Source of the DNA: Duganella sp. 1411
GTDB taxonomy: Bacteria > Pseudomonadota > Gammaproteobacteria > Burkholderiales > Burkholderiaceae_D
Reading direction: 5' to 3'
Length of the DNA stretch: 64,000 nucleotides
Assembly: GCF_017833525.1 (NCBI RefSeq)
Contig: NZ_JAFICD010000010.1
Location: forward strand, 186,001-250,000
The first letter of the stretch is position 1, and each line of letters begins with the position of its first letter. Below the pieces are notes generated by a model. That model worked only from the letters and a program-made list of their open reading frames with translations. It did not search any database and was not told the DNA's origin. Both the position numbers and the translations under genes were made by a program. This document shows, one piece after another, positions 17,020 to 25,529 of this stretch.

Positions 17020-19352
17020 TGGAACCACTCGCCCATTTCACGCTTTCCAGGCTCATTCTGCTTGCCGCGGTGGTTTTCGGGCTGGCAGCACTTTGCGGCA
17101 GCGCGCTTGCGCAAACGCCGCGGTCGTCCACCACCCGCTACGAGTACGACGCGAACGGCAACGTCACCCGCATCGTCGATCCGCTGGGCCGCGTCACGGT
17201 CCAGCGCTACGACAGCTCGAATCGCCTGGTCCAGCAGGTGCTCCCATCGCCAATGGCGGGGGCGCCGCAACCGGTGATCGCCTATGGTTACGATGCGCAA
17301 GACCAGCTCAACCGCGTGACGGATCCGCGCAATCTGGTGACCCAGTACACGGTCGACGGCTTGGGCAATCAGACGGCGCTGGCCAGTCCGGATTCCGGCG
17401 TCACGACCAGAACCTTCGACGCGGCGGGCGACCTCGCGTCGTCGAAAGACGCGCGCGGGCAGCAGACAACCATCGACCACGACGCCCTGGGCCGGATCAC
17501 CCGCATCGCCTACGCCAGCGGCACCCCGAGCATCTTTGAATATGACGCGGGATCGGCCGGCGCCATCGGCCACCTGAGCAAGATGACCGACGAATCGGGG
17601 CAGACCAGCTATATCTATGACAATGCCGGACGCCTGGTCAGCAAAAACGTCTCAATCGGCAGCGGCGCCGGGCAGAGGAATTTCGCCGTTGGCTACACTT
17701 ATGGCGCGAGCGGCCCCGCCAACGGGAAAGTGGTCGACATCGCCTACCCCAGCGGCAACCACGTCGCCATCGAATATGGCGTTGACGGACGCGCATCGGG
17801 CATGTCGTTGCTCAAGGCCGGCGCCACGACGCCCGTTGTGTTGGTGAGCGAAATTCAATACCACCCTTCGGGCGCGGTGCAGTCCTGGACATGGGGAAAT
17901 AGTACGGCGGCGGTACCGAACCGCTATTTCCGCGAGTTCGATTTGCAAGGCCGCATCACGCGCCTCCCGTTTGGCAATATTCTTAACGGCGGCGTCATTC
18001 GAACCATCACCTACGATGCCGCCGGGCGCATCACCAAAACCGAACATGTCGGCAGCGGCCAGCCTGGGGATTTGGCGGCGAACCTCAATCAAAGCTATGG
18101 CTATGATGATCTGGATCGGCTGACCAGCTTTAGCGGCAACGGCACCTCCGCGCGCTATCAATACGACGCCAGCGGCAATCGCATACAGTTGGCCTATGGC
18201 GGGCAGACCTTCACCAATACGATCAGTCCGACCAGCAATCAATTGCAAAAGACGACCGGTCCTGTGGCAAGCAAACTCAACATTTATGATGCGGCGGGCA
18301 ACCTCGCCAGCGACGGAGCGATCAACTATTTCTACAATGCGCGAGGCCGGTTGCAGTCAGTGCGATCTGGTTCGGTCACCGGCACATACCTGCATAATGG
18401 GCTGGATCAGCGGGTATTAAAGATAGTCAAGATTGGCTCATCCGCCAACTCCTTCGACGAAACAACGCACTTCGTCTACGACGAGCTCGGCCAATTAATA
18501 GGCCAGTATGACGGAACACTCATTGAGGAAACCATATATCTTGGAAATATTTCGATCACTATATTAAAAAGCGCGGCCGCAAGCGGACCCGCGAGTTCCG
18601 GCGTATATTACATTCACAATGACCAACTAAACACCCCCCGCCTCATAACTCACTCGGCAGACAATCATATCGTTTGGCGGTGGGACCTGACTGATCCGTT
18701 TGGAGCATCGTCGCCTAACGAAATGTCGCAAGGACCGAGTAGATTTTCTTACAACCCACGTTTTCCAGGTCAATATTATGATAAGGAAACCAATCTTCAC
18801 TACAACGCCTATCGTGACTATGATCCCCAAACAGGACGGTATGTGCAGAGTGATCCAATAGGGCTCTACGGTGGCATCAACACTTATAGTTACGTCGATG
18901 GAAATCCGCTAAACGCCGCAGACCCGCTCGGATTGTCGAAAATTATATTCTTGAGCAAAAATGATTCAAGTTATGCATCCGCTGTGACCGCTAAAGACGA
19001 TCCAGAGACTTGTATCATTTTCTCGCATGGCAGCAATAAAACCGTCAACCGCATGAATGCCGCGCAGTTGAACAAAGCGATTACGGCGAAAGGTTGCAAG
19101 CCAAAACAGCCAGTGAAGCTGGATGCTTGCAGGACTGGCGAAGGGAACGATTCGATTGGCGAGCAATTGGCAAATTTAAGGCACAACACAGTGATCGCTC
19201 CGGATCAACCAGTCTGGGATACTTGGTGGGGGAGCTCGCCGTATCCACCTTTGAGCGAGGACAAGAATTCTGATTGGAATCACGTGCCAAACCTGGGCAA
19301 GCCTGGAAACTGGATAGTGTTTCCTGGCACAAAGAAATCGAAAGGAAATTAG
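17019..19352 (+). CDS. Rhs protein with RHS-repeat core and a C-terminal caspase-like tip
   Basis: 777 residues from the ATG (a GTG one codon earlier is possible). It has its own signal peptide (ending GSALAQ), YD repeats, and the RHS-associated core FPGQYYDKETNLHYNAYRDYDPQTGRY...DPLGL at about 585-640. After DPLGL a 140-residue tip differs in composition. It contains IIFSHGS (His670) and LDACRTG (Cys704) followed by IGEQLANLRHNTVIAPDQPVW, the His/Cys spacing of caspase-fold peptidases such as CHAT or C80. That reading is inference. In Rhs systems the tip is usually a toxin delivered to neighbouring cells. The GC content falls sharply from about 18,400 onward. Confidence 0.8.
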   Translation: MEPLAHFTLSRLILLAAVVFGLAALCGSALAQTPRSSTTRYEYDANGNVTRIVDPLGRVTVQRYDSSNRLVQQVLPSPMAGAPQPVIAYGYDAQDQLNRVTDPRNLVTQYTVDGLGNQTALASPDSGVTTRTFDAAGDLASSKDARGQQTTIDHDALGRITRIAYASGTPSIFEYDAGSAGAIGHLSKMTDESGQTSYIYDNAGRLVSKNVSIGSGAGQRNFAVGYTYGASGPANGKVVDIAYPSGNHVAIEYGVDGRASGMSLLKAGATTPVVLVSEIQYHPSGAVQSWTWGNSTAAVPNRYFREFDLQGRITRLPFGNILNGGVIRTITYDAAGRITKTEHVGSGQPGDLAANLNQSYGYDDLDRLTSFSGNGTSARYQYDASGNRIQLAYGGQTFTNTISPTSNQLQKTTGPVASKLNIYDAAGNLASDGAINYFYNARGRLQSVRSGSVTGTYLHNGLDQRVLKIVKIGSSANSFDETTHFVYDELGQLIGQYDGTLIEETIYLGNISITILKSAAASGPASSGVYYIHNDQLNTPRLITHSADNHIVWRWDLTDPFGASSPNEMSQGPSRFSYNPRFPGQYYDKETNLHYNAYRDYDPQTGRYVQSDPIGLYGGINTYSYVDGNPLNAADPLGLSKIIFLSKNDSSYASAVTAKDDPETCIIFSHGSNKTVNRMNAAQLNKAITAKGCKPKQPVKLDACRTGEGNDSIGEQLANLRHNTVIAPDQPVWDTWWGSSPYPPLSEDKNSDWNHVPNLGKPGNWIVFPGTKKSKGN

Positions 19353-19739
19353 ATGCGTTTGCTTACTGTTATTTTGCCAATTTTAACTATAGGATGTTCC
19401 CCCAATCGCGCCCCGGACCCCGGTTTCACGCTAAGCACGGGGATTTCAGTAGTCGGTTCCGGAGGGTGCGACCCTTCACGGATTGGGAAAAATTCCACCA
19501 TTATTAAGAATGAAACTGGATATGTCATAGAAGTGCCAGACGCATATATTTGTCGAAAGGAAGATGAGTCTGGCTTTCTTAGCCTGACCCGCAATCACAA
19601 GGCAACGCTGACACTTGGCAATTCATCGTGTGAATGTGCACGTGCGATAAAGGTGAAAATAGAAAGGAGATTAGAGTCGGGTGACACGCTTTACATTTTG
19701 AATGGCGGCGAGGTATCCGGCCATCTCTTGGTTCCATAG
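19353..19739 (+). CDS. Small lipoprotein, candidate immunity partner of the Rhs tip
   Basis: 128 residues. MRLLTVILPILTIGCS is a short lipoprotein signal with Cys15 as the lipidation site. The mature part holds several further cysteines (GGCDP, YICRK, SSCECA) and no recognised domain. It begins directly after the TAG of the Rhs gene, so the two are translationally coupled. A small orphan gene immediately after a variable Rhs tip is the usual position of an immunity gene, and an envelope location would fit a toxin acting there. The function is inferred from position alone. The gene is AT-rich like the tip. Confidence 0.6.
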   Translation: MRLLTVILPILTIGCSPNRAPDPGFTLSTGISVVGSGGCDPSRIGKNSTIIKNETGYVIEVPDAYICRKEDESGFLSLTRNHKATLTLGNSSCECARAIKVKIERRLESGDTLYILNGGEVSGHLLVP

Positions 19740-19990
19740 GGACACTAAAAACGCCAACTGTTTAAACAAGCGCAATTAACTTGACTTGCGTCCACGACAA
19801 ATGGAGGAGATCAGATAGAGCAACTCAAAAGGTCGCTGTACTGGCCGGAGGGAACCTCCCATCCACGAAGGTTGCGCGCGGGCATCAGACAAGGGTGCAA
19901 GTGGGAGAGGCGCGGCAGAGGTCGATATTTCAAAAAAAACCGGCGCCATCCTGCGAGTAATTGACGGCAAGTGAGCAAGGTTGACGACCA
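19740..19990. other. Intergenic tail of the Rhs island, no recognised gene
   Basis: 251 bases between the putative immunity gene and the SDR pair. It holds a purine-rich, broken stretch (19,800-19,920) with several stop codons in all plus-strand frames and one open minus-strand frame of 71 codons that lacks a ribosome site. It may be remnant DNA from the island. I see no promoter or terminator that I would defend. Confidence 0.4.
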
Positions 19991-20590
19991 CTACCAGGCT
20001 TGGTACACCTGCCCCGTCTGGGCGCCATCGACGCTGCGCGCATACGCCAGCGCCGCGCGCTTACCTGCGATCGGTTCGAAGCCGATGAACAAAGGCCCGA
20101 ACACCCGCATCGATTCCTCCAGCACCGTCGGACTGACGACGTTGATGCGCAGGCCGCGCGGCAGCTCGATCGCCGCGCCGCGCACAAACCCCACCACCGC
20201 CGCATTCGCCGTGCTGGCCGCCACCGCGCCGCGTATCGGATGATCGGTATCGACGCCGCTGGTGAGCGTGATCGATCCGCCGTCGTTCAGATAATCCCGC
20301 GCCGCCAGCGCCACGTTCACCTGCCCCATCAACTTGCTGGCCAGGCCCACGTGGAAATGCTCCGGCGTGAGCTCATCGAACGGCCCCACATGCAGCGCGC
20401 CGGCGGCCACCACCACCGCGTCGACCTTGCCGACCTGCGCGAACATCGCCCGCACCTGGGCGATGTCGGCGATGTCGGCCCGATAGCGCCCGCTGCGCGT
20501 GCCGACGCCGACGATCTCATGGCGCTGTCCCAACTCCTCGACGACGGCGGAACCGATGGTGCCCGTGGCACCGATCACGATCACTTTCAT
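19991..20590 (-). CDS. Short-chain dehydrogenase-like protein, paralogue A
   Basis: 199 residues. The N-terminal Rossmann motif GATGTIGSAVVEEL (8-21) binds a dinucleotide, and the C-terminal LPRGLRINVVSPTVLEESM is typical SDR sequence. The place of the catalytic Tyr-x-x-x-Lys reads ASTANA, so both residues are missing. This short, Tyr/Lys-lacking type is a known subgroup (like PRK07578) whose reaction is not established. AAGGGG precedes the ATG. It lies 10 nt after a close paralogue of the same length, so the pair is an operon born by tandem duplication. Confidence 0.8.
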   Translation of the reverse strand: MKVIVIGATGTIGSAVVEELGQRHEIVGVGTRSGRYRADIADIAQVRAMFAQVGKVDAVVVAAGALHVGPFDELTPEHFHVGLASKLMGQVNVALAARDYLNDGGSITLTSGVDTDHPIRGAVAASTANAAVVGFVRGAAIELPRGLRINVVSPTVLEESMRVFGPLFIGFEPIAGKRAALAYARSVDGAQTGQVYQAW

Positions 20591-20600
20591 AGCGTCCCCT

Positions 20601-21200
20601 TCACCAGGCGCGATAGACTTGGCCGGTCTGGGCGCCGTCGACGCTGCGCACATACGACAGCGCCACGCGCTTGCCCGCCACCGGCTCGAAGCCGATGAAG
20701 AACGGACCGTAGCTGTCCATCGATTCCTCCAACACCGTCGGGCTGACGGCATTGATGCGCAGGCCGCGCGGCAGCTCGATCGCGGCCGCCCGCACAAATC
20801 CCTCCACCGCCGCGTTGACCATCGTTGCGCTGGCGCCGTTGCGGATCGGCTGCTCCGCCACGATGCCGCTGGTGAGCGTGATCGAACCGCCGTCGTTCAG
20901 ATACTCGCGCGCCACCAGCGCCACGTTCACCTGCCCCATCAACTTGCTGTTCAGGCCCACGTAAAACTGCTCCGGCGTGAACTCCGCCAGCGGCGCGAAA
21001 TGCAGCGAGCCGGCGGCCACCACCACCGCGTCGACTTTGCCGATCTGTTCGAACGCCGCCCGCACCTGCGCGATGTCCGTGAAATCGGCTCGGTACTGGC
21101 CACTGCCGGCGCCCACCGTCACGATCTCGTGCCGCTTGCCCAGCTCCTCCACCACCGATTTGCCCACTGTGCCCGAGGCACCGATAACGACTACTTTCAT
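20601..21200 (-). CDS. Short-chain dehydrogenase-like protein, paralogue B
   Basis: 199 residues, aligning end to end without gaps with the downstream paralogue. The nucleotide-binding motif is GASGTVGKSVVEEL. The segment that should carry Tyr and Lys reads SATMVNAAVEGF, so the standard catalytic pair is absent here too. AAGGAG lies six bases before the ATG at 21200; a TTG two codons earlier is less likely. It is divergent from the LysR gene at 21302, which is the likely regulator of the pair. Confidence 0.8.
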   Translation of the reverse strand: MKVVVIGASGTVGKSVVEELGKRHEIVTVGAGSGQYRADFTDIAQVRAAFEQIGKVDAVVVAAGSLHFAPLAEFTPEQFYVGLNSKLMGQVNVALVAREYLNDGGSITLTSGIVAEQPIRNGASATMVNAAVEGFVRAAAIELPRGLRINAVSPTVLEESMDSYGPFFIGFEPVAGKRVALSYVRSVDGAQTGQVYRAW

Positions 21201-21301
21201 GATCAACTCCTTGTCTGGTTAAGTGCAACCAGTATCGCGGCGATCACGTCGTGAATAAATGAGCTAATATTAAGATCATTACAAACACATAGTTAGCAAT
21301 C

Positions 21302-22237
21302 GTGGACAAACTGCGCAGCATGGAAATTTTTGTCGCGGTGGTCGACGCCGGCAATTTCACGGCCGCCGCCAGCGCGTTCAACATCTCCCCGGTCATGGTG
21401 GGCAAGCACATCGCGCAGTTGGAGGCCACGCTGGGCGCGCGCCTGCTTACGCGCACCACGCGCCGCCAGAGCCTGACCGAGATCGGCGCGCAGTACGTCG
21501 ACCGGTGCCGGGTCATCCTGGCGCAGATCGCGGCCGCCGAAACGGGTGCCGAGGCGATGCGCAGCGTGCCGCGCGGACGCCTCAAGATCACCGCGCCGGT
21601 CTCCTTCGGCACCGAATGGATCGCGCCGGCGATGACCGACTACCTGCGCCTGCATCCCGAGGTGAGTCTGGATCTGAGTTTGAGCGACCGCACGGTCGAT
21701 CTGGTGGAGGAAGGCTTCGACGCCGCGATCCGCATCGGCCGGCTGGAGGATTCGACGATGGTGGCGCGGCCGCTGTTCGATTATGCGATGGCCATCTGCG
21801 CCAGCCCGGCGTATCTGGAGAAGCATGGCACGCCGCAGACGCCGGATGATCTGGCGCGGCACGAGTGCCTCGATTTCATGGCGTGGTCGCTCAACATGCG
21901 CTGGCGCCTGCAGGGGCAGACGGGCAACCGCAACATCGACGCCAGCCGCTTCCGCGCCAATAACGGCCAGGCGTTGCGCATGGCCGCGCTGCAGGATTTT
22001 GGCTTGGTGATGCAGGCGGAGGTGCTGCTCGCGCAGGATATCGCGGCCGGGCGGCTGGTGCAGGTGCTGTGCGACTATATGCCAACGGCGCGGCCGATGA
22101 ATTTGGTCTATCCGCGCGACCGCCAGGCCACGCCGAAGCTGACCACTTTCGTCGACTTCATCGTCGAGCGCTTCGGGCCGGCGTGGAGCCCGGCCACCGA
22201 CCCAAAAAAATCCCGGGAAACACGTAGGGCGGATTAG
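21302..22237 (+). CDS. LysR-type transcriptional regulator (AaeR/DhcR-like), GTG start
   Basis: 311 residues with an N-terminal winged helix (MEIFVAVVDAGNFTAAASAF) and a LysR substrate domain (RGRLKITAPVSFGTEWIAPAM). It starts with GTG and diverges from the SDR pair, the usual arrangement for a LysR gene and its target. The last codons (ETRRAD) and the TAG stop lie inside a REP-like element that begins at 22221, so the repeat has replaced or extended the original C-terminus. The domain match is certain; the target is inferred from position. Confidence 0.88.
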   Translation: MDKLRSMEIFVAVVDAGNFTAAASAFNISPVMVGKHIAQLEATLGARLLTRTTRRQSLTEIGAQYVDRCRVILAQIAAAETGAEAMRSVPRGRLKITAPVSFGTEWIAPAMTDYLRLHPEVSLDLSLSDRTVDLVEEGFDAAIRIGRLEDSTMVARPLFDYAMAICASPAYLEKHGTPQTPDDLARHECLDFMAWSLNMRWRLQGQTGNRNIDASRFRANNGQALRMAALQDFGLVMQAEVLLAQDIAAGRLVQVLCDYMPTARPMNLVYPRDRQATPKLTTFVDFIVERFGPAWSPATDPKKSRETRRAD

Positions 22238-22322
22238 GCGGAACGCCGTAATCCGCCATGCATGCGCCGTCGGCGGCTCATCGATGGCGGATTACGCGGT
22301 TCCCGCTAATCCGCCCTACGTG
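22221..22322. repeat. REP-like double palindrome, copy 2
   Basis: A 102-bp copy bounded by CACGTAGG and CCTACGTG with two facing GGCGGATTA hairpins. It overlaps the last 17 bases of the LysR gene and provides its stop codon. It lies between convergent genes (LysR and the NodT-like lipoprotein). Confidence 0.85.
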
Positions 22323-22392
22323 TCTCCGTAATCCTCGAACGCTCAGGGCCAGCGGCGCGGTGCCGCTGGCCTCATCGCGTAACCGTAAAAAC

Positions 22393-23847
22393 TTAATTGG
22401 CCACCGCCGCCAGCCGCTCCGACGGCTGCCATCCAGCACCCAGCGCGCGCGCCACCGATACCGCCGCCAACAGGCGCTGCGTATTGATCTGCACCGCCGC
22501 CCGGTCGGCCGTCAGCGCGCTGCGCTGCGCGTCCGTCACATCCAGATAAGTCGACACCCCGCGCTCATAGCGCGCACGCGCCACCAGATATCCGCGCGCC
22601 GCCGCCACCTGCGATGCCGACTGCGCCTCGCCCTGCAACTGGCGCTGCTGCACATCCGACAGCGCGTCTTCCACTTCGCGCAAAGCCGTCAGCAGCTTGG
22701 TCTCGTGATTGGCGATGGCCTCCTCATAACGCGCCTTGGCGATGGCCAGATTGGCCTTGTTGCGGCCACCGTCGAAGATCGGCAGCGACAACGCCAACGG
22801 ACCGGCGCTGAACTGGCGCGAACTCCCCTCGCCCAGCTTGCGCAGGTTCTCCGACGCGTAACCGAAGTTGCCGGTCAACGTCACCGACGGGTAGAACGCG
22901 CCTTCCGCCACGCCGATCTGCGCGTTGGCCGCGCGCAGGTTCGCCACGCTGCCCGCCAAATCCGGACGCTGCGCCAGCAGGCTGGCCGGCAGGCCCACCG
23001 GGATCGCCGGCGGCTGCGGCAGCACGGCGGGATTGGCGTTGGCTGCCGTCAGCATCGCCGACGGCGAGGCGCCCACCAGTGTCGCCAAACTGTGCTCGAG
23101 CAAATTGCGTTGACGCTGCACTTCCTGCAGATCGGCCTTGGCGTTGGCGTACTCGATGCGCGCGCGCGACACGTCCAACTCGTTCGACAGGCCGGCGTCG
23201 AAGCGCGCCGTCACCAGCTCCTCGCTTTCGCGGCGGGTATCGAGCGCGCCCTTGAGGATCGCGATCTCGGCGTCGAGGCCGCGCAGTTGCCAGTAGGTCG
23301 TCGCCAGTTGCGACGACAATATCAACAGCACGCCGTCGCGGTCCGCCTCGGCCACCAGCGCCTGCGCGTCGGACGCCTCCACCAGGCGGCGCACGCGGCC
23401 CAGCAGATCGAGCTCGTACGACATCGACGCGCCAACCGTGTAGTTGTTACCCTTGATCGAACGTCCGCCCAGCGCCAGCCCCTGCGACGTCTCCGCCGAG
23501 GTGCGCGAATTGGCCACCGACGTGTTCACGCTCAGCGACGGCTGCTGGCTGGCGCGGCTCACGCCGGCCTGCTCGAGCGCCTGCACCAGGCGCTGCGCGG
23601 CCGCCTTCACACTCGGATTGTCGCGCAGCGCGGTCTGCTCCAGGTTGTTCAGGGTCGTGTCGTTGAACACCGTCCACCACTGCGCCGGCAGATGCGCCTC
23701 GCTGGCGCCGGCCTGCGGCAGATGGCGGAACGACGTGTCGGCGACGTTCTTCGGCGCGGTGAAATCGCTGCCGACGGTGGCGCAACCACTGACGGCGAGC
23801 GTGACGGAGACAGCGAGCGTCAGGCGCTTCAAAGCTGTATTGAACAT
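22393..23847 (-). CDS. RND/EmrAB-type outer membrane factor lipoprotein (NodT family)
   Basis: 484 residues with a lipoprotein signal (AVSGCATVG, lipidation at Cys22) and the two repeated TolC-like helical domains of the NodT/OprM family (ADTSFRHLPQAG, LRGLDAEIAIL, ARARYERGVSTYLDV). Such proteins form the outer-membrane channel of tripartite pumps. It is the third gene after the EmrA- and EmrB-like genes, with 42 nt between it and the EmrB gene. Together the three genes encode a complete pump across both membranes. Confidence 0.9.
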   Translation of the reverse strand: MFNTALKRLTLAVSVTLAVSGCATVGSDFTAPKNVADTSFRHLPQAGASEAHLPAQWWTVFNDTTLNNLEQTALRDNPSVKAAAQRLVQALEQAGVSRASQQPSLSVNTSVANSRTSAETSQGLALGGRSIKGNNYTVGASMSYELDLLGRVRRLVEASDAQALVAEADRDGVLLILSSQLATTYWQLRGLDAEIAILKGALDTRRESEELVTARFDAGLSNELDVSRARIEYANAKADLQEVQRQRNLLEHSLATLVGASPSAMLTAANANPAVLPQPPAIPVGLPASLLAQRPDLAGSVANLRAANAQIGVAEGAFYPSVTLTGNFGYASENLRKLGEGSSRQFSAGPLALSLPIFDGGRNKANLAIAKARYEEAIANHETKLLTALREVEDALSDVQQRQLQGEAQSASQVAAARGYLVARARYERGVSTYLDVTDAQRSALTADRAAVQINTQRLLAAVSVARALGAGWQPSERLAAVAN

Positions 23848-23889
23848 GGTGTTACCTCACAAATTAGTTAGTGTCGGCGCGCTTGAGCT

Positions 23890-25518
23890 TTAATGCGCGC
23901 CACCGCCGCCGCCACCCGAGGGGGCTTTGACTTTATCCGAGAACCACAGCACGCCGATGCACGCGAACAGCACCATGCCCACCAGGAAGAAGCCGTCGTT
24001 GTAGGCCATCACGTAGGCCTCGCGCCGCACGATGCCGTCGATCGCCTTGAGCGCCGTGTCGGCCGCCGCGCTGGGGTCCATGCCCTGGCCGATGAACGAT
24101 TGCGTCATCGACGCCAACCGGTCCTGCGTGGCCAACGCGAAGTTGCTCACCGACTCGCCGAGGCGCTGCGAATGGAAATGCTCGCGCGTCGTCAAGGCCG
24201 TCGCCAGCAGCGCGATGCCGATCGAGCCGCCCAGGTTGCGCGTCATGTTGATCAGGCTCGAAGCCGACGGCATGTCCTTCGGCTGAATGCCGTTCATGGC
24301 GAAATTCGACAACGTCAGCATCACGAAAGGCTGGCCGAACGCGCGTACGATCTGCGACAGCAGCAGCTGGTCGTAGCCGGTGGTGGCGTCCATGTAGGCG
24401 TTCATCATGCACGAGCCGCCGAACAGCAGCAGCCCGAAACTGCACAGGATGCGGTTGTCGATCTTGGACGACAGCTTGGCGACGAACGGCATGATGAACA
24501 GCTGCGGCAAACCGGACCACATGATCACCTCGCCGATCTGCATCGGCGAATACCCGGCGATCTGGCCCAGGTACAGCGGCAGCAGGAACGACGAACCGTA
24601 CAAACCCATCCCCATCGCCATCGACAGCGCGGTCGCGGCGAAGAAATTGCGCTGGCCGTACAGGCCCAGGTTGACGAACGGCTGCGGGCGCAGCGCGCTG
24701 TTGACCACCCAGCCAAGCAGGCCGACGATCGCCATCGCCGCGAAGGTGATGATGAAGGCCGAATCGAACCAGTCCTTGCTGTTGCCCTCTTCCAGGAAAA
24801 TCGTCAGGCTGCCCAAGCCGAGCGCCATGAAGGCGATGCCCAGCCAGTCGGCGTTGAGCAGCAGCGACGCTTGCGTCTTTTCCTTGTCGAGGCCGAGCGC
24901 GATACCGCCGATCAGCAGCAGGCCCGGCACCCAGTTGATGTAGAAGATCGACGGCCAGCCATAGATCTCGCTCAGATAGCCGCCGAAGGTCGGTCCCATC
25001 GACGGCGCCAGCGTCGCGGTCAGGCCGAAGATGGCCATGCCGGTGGCGCGTTTCGACGGCGGCAGCTTGGTCATCACCAAGGTCATCGCCATCGGGATCA
25101 GCGCGCCGCCGGTGAAGCCCTGCAGCATGCGGAACACGATCATGCTTGGCAGGTTCCAGGCGAAGCCGCACAAGGTGGAAAAGCCCAGGAACAGCGCGGT
25201 GGTGCCCATCATGTAATTGCGCATGCCGAATACGCGCGTCAGCAGGCCGGTCATCGGGATGATGATGATCTCGGCCACCAGGTAGGCGGTGGCGATCCAC
25301 GAACCCTCCTCCTGCGTGGCCGACAGCGTGCCGAGGATGTCCTTGAGCGACGAGTTGGTGATCTGGATGTCGAGCACCGCCATGAAGGCGCCCAGCATGC
25401 CGGCGGCGACGGCCATCCAGGTGCGGCCGGAGACCTTCTCGGCCGGCATGATGGGCGCTTGCGGCGGTGCCGCGCCGAGCGGCTTGCCGCCCGGCGTATC
25501 GATCGTGGTGCTGGCCAT
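23890..25518 (-). CDS. emrB: DHA2-family drug:H+ antiporter (EmrB-like)
   Basis: 542 residues with about 14 membrane segments. WMAVAAGMLGAFMAVLDIQITN is the first helix with the DHA2 acidic residue, and the Gly/Pro-rich motif GPTFGGYLSE marks the antiporter helix. The tail is glycine-rich (GGGGGGAH). The gene follows the membrane fusion protein gene by 11 nt and is followed by the outer membrane channel. The pump exports hydrophobic drugs or organic acids; the actual substrate is unknown. A divergent TetR gene suggests drug-inducible expression. Confidence 0.92.
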   Translation of the reverse strand: MASTTIDTPGGKPLGAAPPQAPIMPAEKVSGRTWMAVAAGMLGAFMAVLDIQITNSSLKDILGTLSATQEEGSWIATAYLVAEIIIIPMTGLLTRVFGMRNYMMGTTALFLGFSTLCGFAWNLPSMIVFRMLQGFTGGALIPMAMTLVMTKLPPSKRATGMAIFGLTATLAPSMGPTFGGYLSEIYGWPSIFYINWVPGLLLIGGIALGLDKEKTQASLLLNADWLGIAFMALGLGSLTIFLEEGNSKDWFDSAFIITFAAMAIVGLLGWVVNSALRPQPFVNLGLYGQRNFFAATALSMAMGMGLYGSSFLLPLYLGQIAGYSPMQIGEVIMWSGLPQLFIMPFVAKLSSKIDNRILCSFGLLLFGGSCMMNAYMDATTGYDQLLLSQIVRAFGQPFVMLTLSNFAMNGIQPKDMPSASSLINMTRNLGGSIGIALLATALTTREHFHSQRLGESVSNFALATQDRLASMTQSFIGQGMDPSAAADTALKAIDGIVRREAYVMAYNDGFFLVGMVLFACIGVLWFSDKVKAPSGGGGGGAH

Positions 25519-25529
25519 GAAGCGGCTCC

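Noticed and set aside
17016..17021. A frameshift as the cause of two Rhs genes
   Set aside because: The second gene has its own ribosome site, start codon and signal peptide, so the split looks built in and not like a sequencing error or recent mutation.
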